DNA from: Aurantibrevibacter litoralis
GTDB lineage: Bacteria; Bacteroidota; Bacteroidia; Flavobacteriales; Flavobacteriaceae
Direction of reading: 5' to 3'
Assembly (NCBI RefSeq): GCF_034651555.1
Contig: NZ_JAYEEQ010000001.1
Location: forward strand, 186,001-250,000
Length of the DNA stretch: 64,000 nt
Part shown: positions 56,627-64,000 of the stretch, one piece after another
Layout: every line of letters begins with the position of its first letter
How positions within the stretch are numbered: the stretch's first letter is position 1
Translations under genes and position numbers: made by a program
The notes under the pieces: generated by a model
What the model was told of the DNA's origin: nothing
Database searches by the model: none
The model's input: the letters and a program-made list of their open reading frames with translations, nothing else

Positions 56627-57124
56627 TTATCCTCTTTTTCCAAGTTCTACAACTTCTAAGTTTTTTATTTCTGTTCCATCAATGGCAAACCGGAGCATGG
56701 TGCGTACCTGATGAAAACCGTGTGTACCGCATGCGCCCGGATTCATATGCAACAGTTCCAGTTTTTTATCCCAAATCACTTTTAAAATATGGGAGTGGCC
56801 GCTTATAAAAAGTTTGGGAGGTTTTTGTTTTAAGTCTTCTCTGATGCGTACATTGTACTTATTAGGATAACCACCGATGTGAGTCATCCACACATCCACT
56901 TCTTCACATGTAAAGCGTTGATCTAATGGAAATTCCATTTGTATCTCATGATTGTCTATGTTCCCGTAAACGGCTCTTAATGGCTTCATCGCTTTTAAGG
57001 TGTCGGCAACGGTAATAGCGCCAATATCCCCGGCATGCCAAACTTCATCGGCTTGTGCTACATATTCTAAAATCCGCTCATCCAAATAACTGTGGGTATC
57101 CGACATCAATAAAATACGTCTCAT
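56627..57124 (-). CDS. YfcE-type metallophosphoesterase
   Basis: A 165-residue calcineurin-like phosphoesterase with the metal motifs DTHSYLD, HAGDIG, YGNIDNHE and SGHSHI. The conserved GNxD pattern has Ile in the variable position. It is probably a small-molecule phosphodiesterase; the substrate is unknown. I use ATG 57124 (MRRILLMSDTH); the longer frame from a TTG 30 bases upstream adds only residues not found in the family. It is convergent with cdaA and divergent from truA. Confidence 0.88.
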   Translation of the reverse strand: MRRILLMSDTHSYLDERILEYVAQADEVWHAGDIGAITVADTLKAMKPLRAVYGNIDNHEIQMEFPLDQRFTCEEVDVWMTHIGGYPNKYNVRIREDLKQKPPKLFISGHSHILKVIWDKKLELLHMNPGACGTHGFHQVRTMLRFAIDGTEIKNLEVVELGKRG

Positions 57125-57200
57125 AAGGTGGTGTATGGTCTCTTTACAGTGCAATAGCGATTAAAAGCAAGGTTGTTACTCACTTTTGGTGGGATTACAA

Positions 57201-57208
57201 TATCTTTG
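57201..57208 (+). promoter_or_regulatory. -7 promoter element before truA
   Basis: TATCTTTG matches the -7 consensus exactly and lies 25 bases before the truA start. The nearest upstream TTG (57173-57175) is 25 bases away, slightly too far for the ideal -33. Confidence 0.5.
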
Positions 57209-57233
57209 CAGCTTACAAAAATAAAGCAATCTT

Positions 57234-57986
57234 TTGAGATATTTCCTGGTTTTTTCATACTTCGGCAAGGCGTACCACGGCTGGCAACGGCAGCCCAATG
57301 CCATTACTGTACAAGAAGTTTTGGAAGAAACCCTATCTACCGTACTAAAAAAATCCATTGCCTTGGTTGGGGCAGGACGTACCGATACCGGGGTGCATGC
57401 CAAACAAATGGTAGCGCATTTTGATTGTGATGAAATTGCCGAAAAGGATCGTTTTATACACAAATGCAATGCCTTTTTACCCGAAGATATTGCCCTATCG
57501 GAAATTTTACAGGTAACTACAGACGCTCATGCGCGCTTTGACGCCCTAGAACGCACCTATGCGTATTGGATTACCACAAGGAAAAACCCCTTTTATACAG
57601 ATTCGGCCTATTATATCAAGAATACGTTGTCTGTAGAAGTACTTAATAAAGCCGCATCCGTATTATTGGAATACACTAATTTTGAATGTTTTTCCAAGTC
57701 GAATACAGATGTAAAGACCTACCAATGCCATATTACAAAAGCGATGTGGACACAAGACGAGGATAAAATGGTTTTCACCATAACCGCAGATCGATTTTTG
57801 CGAAATATGGTACGAGCCATTGTAGGCACCCTTTTGGAAGTAGCTTCAGGGAAATTAACTATGGCAGATCTGAATGCTGTTATTGAAAGTAAGAACAGGG
57901 CTAACGCCGGTTTTTCGGTACCTGCAAAAGGTTTATATTTGATGAAAGTAACATACCCCGAACGCATTTATATAACACATGGATAA
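57234..57986 (+). CDS. truA: tRNA pseudouridine synthase A
   Basis: A 250-residue enzyme that makes pseudouridine 38-40 in tRNA anticodon arms. The catalytic Asp lies in VGAGRTDTGVHAKQM. The opening RYFLVFSYFGKAYHGWQRQPNA and RNMVRAIVGTLLEVASGK are typical. It starts with TTG; no ATG precedes the conserved N-terminus, so this looks genuine. It overlaps the ABC gene by 8 bases. Confidence 0.94.
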   Translation: MRYFLVFSYFGKAYHGWQRQPNAITVQEVLEETLSTVLKKSIALVGAGRTDTGVHAKQMVAHFDCDEIAEKDRFIHKCNAFLPEDIALSEILQVTTDAHARFDALERTYAYWITTRKNPFYTDSAYYIKNTLSVEVLNKAASVLLEYTNFECFSKSNTDVKTYQCHITKAMWTQDEDKMVFTITADRFLRNMVRAIVGTLLEVASGKLTMADLNAVIESKNRANAGFSVPAKGLYLMKVTYPERIYITHG

Positions 57987-59745
57987 GGACACAGGAAACG
58001 CTTTTGATTACCGATTGTTTAAGCGATTAGTGGCCCATACCCAACCGTATCGCATCACGTTTTTTAGTGTAGCATTCTCCGCCATAGTACTTTCGGCCTT
58101 TGCCGTTTTAACACCCGTTATTGTTGGCGAAATTATAGACGGTGCTATCAAAGAAAAGGATAGCGCTAAATTAGTAGGGCTTACCTGGGCACTTCTTGGG
58201 GTGCTTTTGGGCGAAGTTTTAAGTCAACTCTACTTTAACTATTATGCCAATTGGTTGGGAGAAATGGTGATAAAAGATATCCGAATCAATCTTTTTTCGC
58301 ATTTAATGGGGTTTAAGATGAAATATTACGATAGCTCTTCCGTGGGGGTTTTGGTAACCCGTTCGGTGACGGATATGCAGCGGATTGGTGAAATATTCTC
58401 CCAAGGGTTTTTTGTGATTGTGTCCGATTTATTAAAAATGATCGTTGTGGCGGCCGTGATGCTGGCCGTAAACTGGAAACTTTCATTACTGGTTTTTGCC
58501 CTTTTACCGCTTATTGGCTACGCAACACGTCTCTTTCAAAAGGCAATGAAAGGTGCGTTTATAGAGGTGCGTGCAGAAGTATCTAATTTAAACTCATTTC
58601 TACAAGAACGTATTTCGGGAATGAAAATAGTGCAACTTTTTACGCGAGAGGATATTGAAAAGGAAAAATTTAGAGAGATCAATGAAAAGCATATGAATGC
58701 TTGGCTCAAAACGGTCTGGTACAATTCCATTTTCTTTCCGATAGCCGAAATTGTATCGTCCATTACGGTGGGACTTATTGTGTGGTATGGAGGGCTTCAA
58801 AATGTGGCGAATATAGACAAAGAAGACTACGGAACCATTTTTATGTTCATTATGTTATCCGGAATGTTGTTTAGACCTTTACGACAAATTGCCGATAAAT
58901 TTAACACGCTTCAAATGGGTATGGTGGCAGCCAATAGGGTTTTCAAAATTTTAGATACTCAAAGTCACATAGACGATCTCGGTATCATAGAAAAAGAATA
59001 TATAAAAGGGGACATTTCTTTTAAAGAGGTGCGTTTTGGGTATTCCGAAGATGAGGAGGTGTTGCACGGTATTTCGTTTGAAGTAAAAGCGGGTGAAACC
59101 GTAGCTATTGTTGGCGCTACCGGTGCCGGAAAATCTACTATCATTAACCTGCTGAACCGCTTTTATGAAATAAACTCGGGTGTAATCGCTATAGATGACG
59201 TTCCTATTGCCGACTATAAATTAAGTTCACTTCGATCCAAAATTGCCGTGGTGCTTCAGGATGTTTTTTTGTTTGCCGATACGGTAGCGCATAATATTTC
59301 CTTAAAGGATCCTAATATTACCATAGAAACCATAAAGGAGGCCGCAAAACAAATTGGGGTACACAATTTTATTGAGAGTTTACCGGGAGGTTATTTGTAT
59401 AATGTGAAAGAGCGCGGGGCTATGTTGTCTAGCGGACAACGACAACTTATCGCTTTTTTGAGAGCTTATGTTACCAATCCGAGCATTTTGGTGTTAGATG
59501 AGGCTACCTCTTCCGTTGATACCTATTCCGAGCAATTAATACAAAAGGCAACTGAAAAAATTACTGAAGGACGTACTTCCATTATAATTGCCCACCGTTT
59601 GGGAACCATTAAAAAAGCCGATAAAATTTTAGTGATGGATGCTGGTAAGATTGTAGAAAGCGGCAAACATAAGGAACTTTTAAAGAAAAACGGCTTCTAC
59701 AAAAAACTGTATGAAGCTCAATTTTTAGCCGAAGAAGTGGCCTAA
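57979..59745 (+). CDS. ABC exporter with fused membrane and ATPase domains (MsbA-like)
   Basis: A 588-residue half-transporter with an N-terminal six-helix domain (about 20-320) and a C-terminal ATPase: Walker A GATGAGKST, signature LSSGQRQLIAF, Walker B ILVLDEATSSVD, and H-loop IIAHRLGTI. It is MsbA/lipid- or multidrug-exporter-like; the substrate is unknown. It starts with ATG overlapping truA by 8 bases, so the two are translationally coupled. Confidence 0.93.
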   Translation: MDKDTGNAFDYRLFKRLVAHTQPYRITFFSVAFSAIVLSAFAVLTPVIVGEIIDGAIKEKDSAKLVGLTWALLGVLLGEVLSQLYFNYYANWLGEMVIKDIRINLFSHLMGFKMKYYDSSSVGVLVTRSVTDMQRIGEIFSQGFFVIVSDLLKMIVVAAVMLAVNWKLSLLVFALLPLIGYATRLFQKAMKGAFIEVRAEVSNLNSFLQERISGMKIVQLFTREDIEKEKFREINEKHMNAWLKTVWYNSIFFPIAEIVSSITVGLIVWYGGLQNVANIDKEDYGTIFMFIMLSGMLFRPLRQIADKFNTLQMGMVAANRVFKILDTQSHIDDLGIIEKEYIKGDISFKEVRFGYSEDEEVLHGISFEVKAGETVAIVGATGAGKSTIINLLNRFYEINSGVIAIDDVPIADYKLSSLRSKIAVVLQDVFLFADTVAHNISLKDPNITIETIKEAAKQIGVHNFIESLPGGYLYNVKERGAMLSSGQRQLIAFLRAYVTNPSILVLDEATSSVDTYSEQLIQKATEKITEGRTSIIIAHRLGTIKKADKILVMDAGKIVESGKHKELLKKNGFYKKLYEAQFLAEEVA

Positions 59746-59757
59746 ATACTAGATTTA

Positions 59758-59798
59758 TTAACCCTAGCGCACGGGCTTAAACCATGAGCTAGGGTTAA
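59758..59798. terminator. Long-arm inverted repeat between ABC and molybdenum hydroxylase genes
   Basis: TTAACCCTAGC (59758-59768) and GCTAGGGTTAA (59788-59798) are perfect 11-bp arms around a 19-base loop. It lies between convergent genes, so it may end transcription from both sides, although neither side has a strong U-run. Confidence 0.65.
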
Positions 59799-59802
59799 AA
59801 AT

Positions 59803-62058
59803 TTATCCAATAATCTTTTGATTTACAAGCAATGGCTGATCATAGAATCGTTTCCCGGTAGCTTTGTATAGTGCGTTGGCCAGCGCACCCATAATAGGCG
59901 GGTAAGGAGGCTCTCCTAAGCCTGTAGGGTCTATATTGCTGTCCACAAAATGCACATCTATCGATTTGGGTGCTTCACTGTGGCGAATAAGGCGATACGT
60001 ATCAAAATTTTTCTGCTCCGGAGCTCCGTCTTTAAAAGTGAGTCCACTATACAAGGCATGCCCTATACCATCTACAATACCTCCTTCGGCTAAATTTGTG
60101 GCTGCATCGGGATTTACGACAATGCCACAATCAATAGCGCAATGTACTTTTTCTACTACCGGTTTGCCATTGTCAACCACCAAATCCAATATTTGAGCTA
60201 CATAAGAATTATGGCAAAAGTACGCAGAAACACCGCGATTGGTTTTGGTTTGCTCTTTGCCCCAGCCCGATTTGTCTCGAACAAGTTTTAATACACCGGC
60301 ATAGCGTTCCGCTTCATAGTCATTATTTTCGCCTACCGGGTTTTTCATGGCCCTATCTAACAAATCTAAACGAAATTGTATTGGATCTTTACCCATAGCT
60401 TCGGCTACCTCATCAAGGAATGATTGCTCTGCTCCTGCGATAAAATTAGAACGTGGGGCTCTGAAAGCTCCTACGGAAATATTCGATGCTATAGCCCAAT
60501 CCTCGGCGAGATAATTATCTAGCGCCCCTGCCGGAAAACGATTTGCCGCTATGGGGCTTTCCGGAATTCCTCCGGCGCGCACATGAAATGCGATAAGATT
60601 TTTATTTTCATCGAGAGCAGCACGGTAAGTGGCGTGGTATGCAGGGCGATACACCCCATAAGTCATATCGTCTTCACGCGTGTAAACCAATTTTACCGGA
60701 GCCTTTAATTTTTGAGAAATTACTGCGGCTTCCACGCCAAAATGGCCATAGAGTCGCCGTCCAAAACCACCACCCATTCGGGTCATTTGAATGTCTACTT
60801 TTTCTACAGGCATCCCCAAACGAGCTGCGACACTTCGCTCCAAAAATTCCGGAGTTTGTATGGGTCCTACTAATTCGGCCTTTTCTTGGGTAACATTGGC
60901 AAAGAAATTCATGGGCTCCATTGTGTTATGCGCAAGAAAAGGGGCGGAATAGGTTCGTTCTATGACTTGAGCAGCCTTTTTAAAGGCTCCTTCCGGATCA
61001 CCATCCCTGCGAAGCACGTTGGCCGACTTCGCACCCAATTCGGCCATTTTTGCCATATGAGTGCTAGAGTTCTCTAATCCTGCCGGCATTTCTCTGTAGT
61101 TTTTTGCTCCTGATTGATAGTGGGCAAACGCATCCGAGTAACCCTCCATGGGTTCCCATTCCACTTTTAGTGCTTTTTTAGCGTTCATTACCTCCCAAGT
61201 AGAAGTGCCTACAACGACAACCAATTCGGTAAAAGCGGTGGCATCAAACATATTCTTGTCTATCCCTTCATAGGATTTTATGGTAAATACATCTTTTATA
61301 CCGGGCATGGATTTTACCGCAGCACCACCGTCGAAAGATTTAAGCTTCATCCCAAATGCGGGCGGATGCGCCATCATAGCAATCAACATTCCTTCGCTTT
61401 GGTAATCCAACCCAAATAGGGGCTTACCGGTTACTATTTTTGAACCATCGACATTTTTTCTAGAAGTGCCAATAATTTTAAAATCCTTTATTTCTTTGAG
61501 TTGTACTTCTTCCGGTACTGCAATTTTGGCAGCGGCAGAGGCCATTTCACCATAACCCACTTTTTTGCCACTTGCCTCGTGCACTAAGAATCCGGCATCT
61601 GTTGTAATTTCGTCAATAGAAACATCCCATGCCTGCGATGCTGCCTCTCGGAGCATTTGCCTTGCGGCTGCTCCTGCCATGCGCAACCCTTCCCAGCCTT
61701 GGCGTATCGATTGACTACCACCTGCCAATTGTCTGGTAAAAATAGCCGTGTTTAACGGAGCTTGTTCTACAAGAACATTGTTCCAGTCTGCATCTAACTC
61801 TTCGGCCACGATCATGGGCATAGAAGTTTTTACATTTTGACCTATTTCGGGGTTGGGAGACATGATCGTTACAAGTCCGTTTTCACCAATTTTTAAATAC
61901 CCATTTAGGTCAAACCATTCCTTCGGCATTTGCAACACTGCTTCTGGTTTCGATTGGCACGAAGCCAACCAACTGAACCCAAGCATCAATCCTCCTCCGG
62001 TTAGTGCGGTTGTTTTCAAAAAAGATCGTCTTCCGTATGATGTTTTTAACGTTGTCAT
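59803..62058 (-). CDS. Molybdopterin-binding large subunit of an isoquinoline 1-oxidoreductase-like enzyme
   Basis: A 751-residue xanthine-dehydrogenase-family subunit. The N-terminus carries a twin-arginine signal (YGRRSFLKTTALTGG) with a Cys at SWLASC (Cys34), so it is probably a Tat-exported lipoprotein. Further motifs are RMGGGFGRRLYGHFGVEAA (Mo cofactor region) and VGAFRAPRSNFIAGAEQSFLDE. It resembles IorB-type periplasmic hydroxylases. It is preceded by the 2Fe-2S subunit gene. A paralogous large subunit lies further upstream. Confidence 0.92.
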   Translation of the reverse strand: MTTLKTSYGRRSFLKTTALTGGGLMLGFSWLASCQSKPEAVLQMPKEWFDLNGYLKIGENGLVTIMSPNPEIGQNVKTSMPMIVAEELDADWNNVLVEQAPLNTAIFTRQLAGGSQSIRQGWEGLRMAGAAARQMLREAASQAWDVSIDEITTDAGFLVHEASGKKVGYGEMASAAAKIAVPEEVQLKEIKDFKIIGTSRKNVDGSKIVTGKPLFGLDYQSEGMLIAMMAHPPAFGMKLKSFDGGAAVKSMPGIKDVFTIKSYEGIDKNMFDATAFTELVVVVGTSTWEVMNAKKALKVEWEPMEGYSDAFAHYQSGAKNYREMPAGLENSSTHMAKMAELGAKSANVLRRDGDPEGAFKKAAQVIERTYSAPFLAHNTMEPMNFFANVTQEKAELVGPIQTPEFLERSVAARLGMPVEKVDIQMTRMGGGFGRRLYGHFGVEAAVISQKLKAPVKLVYTREDDMTYGVYRPAYHATYRAALDENKNLIAFHVRAGGIPESPIAANRFPAGALDNYLAEDWAIASNISVGAFRAPRSNFIAGAEQSFLDEVAEAMGKDPIQFRLDLLDRAMKNPVGENNDYEAERYAGVLKLVRDKSGWGKEQTKTNRGVSAYFCHNSYVAQILDLVVDNGKPVVEKVHCAIDCGIVVNPDAATNLAEGGIVDGIGHALYSGLTFKDGAPEQKNFDTYRLIRHSEAPKSIDVHFVDSNIDPTGLGEPPYPPIMGALANALYKATGKRFYDQPLLVNQKIIG

Positions 62059-62119
62059 TTTCTGTTCATTATTTTATTTAGTACTTGTACACCTGGCGTT
62101 AAAGGCAGGAAAAAGCGTA

Positions 62120-62584
62120 TTACACAACATTACTGGAAGCAGCTGTTTTAATAGCCGCTTTTATACGTGTGTAGGTGCCACAACGACAAATATTCCCGTT
62201 CATGGCATTTTCTATCTGTTCATCTGTAGGATTTGGATTGTCCTTGAGGAAGGCTGCTGCATTCATGATTTGACCCGCTTGACAATAGCCGCATTGGGGC
62301 ACATCGTGCTCTAGCCATGCTTGTTGCACCGGATGATCGCCATTTTCTGATAGCCCTTCTATAGTGGTCAGTTTCTTACCCTCGGCAGCAGAAGCAGGTA
62401 GTTGACAAGAGCGGACAGCCACACCATCCAAATGAATGGTACAGGCACCGCATTGTGCAATACCACATCCGTACTTGGTGCCTACTAGATTCAAATGATC
62501 CCGTAAAACCCAAAGCATAGGGGTTGTGGGATCTACATCTACCACCTGATTTTTACCGTTGATGTTTAAATTGAATGTTGCCAT
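62120..62584 (-). CDS. 2Fe-2S subunit of the molybdenum hydroxylase
   Basis: A 154-residue iron-sulfur subunit (IorA/XdhC-small-subunit type) with two 2Fe-2S clusters: [17 protein letters not shown] ... RSC for the plant-ferredoxin cluster and [10 protein letters not shown] ... [12 protein letters not shown] for the second cluster. It carries electrons from the Mo subunit. It has no signal peptide and would be co-exported with the Tat-tagged subunit. It starts with ATG, 61 bases before the large subunit gene. Confidence 0.96.
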   Translation of the reverse strand: MATFNLNINGKNQVVDVDPTTPMLWVLRDHLNLVGTKYGCGIAQCGACTIHLDGVAVRSCQLPASAAEGKKLTTIEGLSENGDHPVQQAWLEHDVPQCGYCQAGQIMNAAAFLKDNPNPTDEQIENAMNGNICRCGTYTRIKAAIKTAASSNVV

Positions 62585-62825
62585 GGTTGTTGATTTGTAA
62601 AATGAGTTTTAATTGATAATGAATGGTTTAAATTACTAAAAATTGTGCAATCTTTATGATATTTAGGAATTTTTAACGTATTAATTTTAAGTTATGGCTT
62701 GGATATCATTAGCTAAAGTTGCGTCTTGCGCTACTTCAAACAACAGCTTTTGTGTTCCCTTAAAAAGCATCCGTGCAAACACTTGATTCCTGCCTAGGGT
62801 TTGTTATGCCCTATGAGTGTGCCTA

Positions 62826-64000
62826 TTACGTTTTTAATTCTTGATTTGGAATTTCGGATGCAGCGTATTCCTTGCTAAAAGGTTGGTTGTAGAGACGTTT
62901 CCCTTTGGCCTTATACAGCGCATTTGCCAATGCTGCGAAAACCGGAGGAAATAAAGGCTCTCCTAAGCCTGTTGGATCTATTTCATTCTGCACAAAATGA
63001 ATATCGATATTTTTGGGTGTCTCCTTCATGCGGATCATGCGATAGGTATCGAAATTTTTCTTTTCCGGCATACCATCCTTAAAAGTTAGTTCTCCAAAAA
63101 AGGCGTTTCCTATTCCGTCCACAATCCCTCCTTCGCCCATATTGGTAGCGGCATCCGGATTAATGACAATACCGCAATCTACTGCGGCACAAACATTTTT
63201 AACGACTGGCTGGTTGTTTTCTATAACGATATCTAGCACTTCTGCCACATAAGAGTTGTGACAGAAATAAGCCGCCACGCCTCGCGAAACACCAAGTTGT
63301 GCGTTGCTCCAATCCGATTTTTCTCGCACCAATTCGAGCACTCCCGCATACCGTGCCGCATCATAATCATTGTTTTCTCCAACGGGATTTGTTTTAGCTC
63401 GATCTAGCAATTCTAAACGGAATTGGATCGGGTCTTTTTGCATTTCTTCAGCCAATTCGTCTAAAAACGACTGTTCGGCACTGGCCATAAAGTTAGATCT
63501 GGGCGCCCTAAAAGCGCCTATGGTAATATTACTTTCTACTGCCCAACCCTCTGCAAGATAATTGTCTATAGCTCCTGCGGGAAACCGATTTGGAAAAAGG
63601 GGCGATTCCGGTACGCCACCTGCCTTTACGTGAAAAGCAAGAAGTGTATTATTTTTATCTAAAGCTGCCCTATAGGTTGCGCTGTAGGTAGGTCTGTAAA
63701 TGCCATAGGTCATGTCATCTTCTCGAGTGTAGACTAACTTTACCGGAGCATTAATTTTTTGGGAAATCACGGCAGCCTCTACCATGTGATGTCCGTAAGC
63801 TCTAATCCCAAAACCGCCGCCCATGCGCGCCAGTTTGATCTGGATTTTTTCTTTTGGAAGTCCCAAGCGGTCAGAAAGGGTTCTCATGGTAAATTCAGGT
63901 GCCTGAGCCGGACCGTAAATTTCAGCGCTTTCCGAAGTAACGTGCGCATAACAGTTTACAGGTTCCATGGTATTGTGCGAAAGGAAGGGTGCGGTGTACG
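62826..64000 (-). CDS. Second molybdopterin-binding large subunit (partial, 5' end outside window)
   Basis: A paralogue of the 751-residue subunit. The frame is open to the window edge: the bases before the first in-window Met still read YTAPFLSHNT, matching YSAPFLAHNT of the other subunit. It keeps TREDDMTYGIYRP and GAFRAPRSNFMASAEQSFLDE but has RMGGGFGIR where the other has RMGGGFGRR. It ends with a short extra tail (KEYAASEIPNQELKT). The gap to the 2Fe-2S gene is 241 bases. The N-terminal part with any Tat signal cannot be seen. Confidence 0.9.
   Translation of the reverse strand, partial: YTAPFLSHNTMEPVNCYAHVTSESAEIYGPAQAPEFTMRTLSDRLGLPKEKIQIKLARMGGGFGIRAYGHHMVEAAVISQKINAPVKLVYTREDDMTYGIYRPTYSATYRAALDKNNTLLAFHVKAGGVPESPLFPNRFPAGAIDNYLAEGWAVESNITIGAFRAPRSNFMASAEQSFLDELAEEMQKDPIQFRLELLDRAKTNPVGENNDYDAARYAGVLELVREKSDWSNAQLGVSRGVAAYFCHNSYVAEVLDIVIENNQPVVKNVCAAVDCGIVINPDAATNMGEGGIVDGIGNAFFGELTFKDGMPEKKNFDTYRMIRMKETPKNIDIHFVQNEIDPTGLGEPLFPPVFAALANALYKAKGKRLYNQPFSKEYAASEIPNQELKT

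Noticed and set aside
57124..57154. N-terminal extension of the phosphoesterase from a TTG codon
   Set aside because: The family N-terminus begins at the downstream ATG (RRILLMSDTH).

Overview
The window is a chromosomal segment of a member of the Bacteroidota, most likely a marine Flavobacteriaceae. Support comes from the giant SprA gliding/type IX secretion protein, several promoters of the Bacteroidota type (TTG, about 17-22 bases, TAnnTTTG), the cytochrome oxidase accessory gene order, the DUF1599-DoxX-tpiA and folP-cdaA neighbourhoods, and the low-to-moderate GC content. I saw no rRNA, tRNA, transposase, integrase, prophage or CRISPR array. Genus and species cannot be decided from the sequence alone.

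Layout. 1-7.3 kb (minus strand): an ABC export operon with four MacB-type permeases, one HlyD-type adaptor and one ATPase, split by a non-coding array of perfect hairpins. 7.3-13 kb (minus): cytochrome oxidase genes and assembly factors (heme O synthase, two subunit III-type proteins, subunit IV, a cysteine-free SCO-like protein, SCO, DUF420 and a small CxxC membrane protein). 13-25 kb (minus): TonB, VanZ-like protein, GcvH, SprA, RuvA and malic enzyme. 25-32.3 kb: an SLC45-like sugar MFS transporter with a LacI-type operator upstream, a hexapeptide acyltransferase-like protein, a DUF1080 (3-keto-disaccharide hydrolase family) protein, DHFR, a PLP enzyme, a CBM48-like protein, DUF427 and thymidylate synthase. 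32.5-34.9 kb: KatG with a Per-box-like dyad upstream. 35-45.2 kb (minus): a carbohydrate oxidoreductase region with a TIM-barrel isomerase, two Gfo/Idh/MocA enzymes, a zinc dehydrogenase, an NAD epimerase and a secreted SGNH/beta-propeller/cytochrome c lipoprotein. A lipoprotein-like ASCH protein and a truncated DUF1016 gene sit inside it. 45.5-50.3 kb (plus): a mercury-resistance cassette (ArsR-type regulator, MerT-MerP fusion, cation transporter, MerA) preceded by a split YeeE/YedE transporter. 50.4-59.7 kb: housekeeping genes (GH16 laminarinase-like, clpS, prmA, tpiA, DoxX-like, DUF1599, folP, cdaA, phosphoesterase, truA, ABC exporter). 59.8-64 kb (minus): a Tat-exported molybdenum hydroxylase cluster with two large subunits around one 2Fe-2S subunit; the first large subunit runs off the window.

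How the genes fit together. The oxidase block holds subunits plus heme O and copper delivery functions, but subunits I and II are not here. The TIM-barrel/Gfo-Idh pair together with the distant DUF1080 protein suggests a 3-keto-glycoside route for sugar cleavage. The mer cassette joins metal-thiolate sensing, uptake and reduction, and its association with YeeE-type thiosulfate/sulfur permeases is the most suggestive functional link. Several starts were moved inward because the apparent TTG start is part of a promoter (cyoE, first YeeE gene) or is followed closely by a better ATG (prmA, phosphoesterase, second YeeE gene). Four genes (sprA, truA, cdaA and probably the VanZ gene) appear to use TTG or GTG starts.
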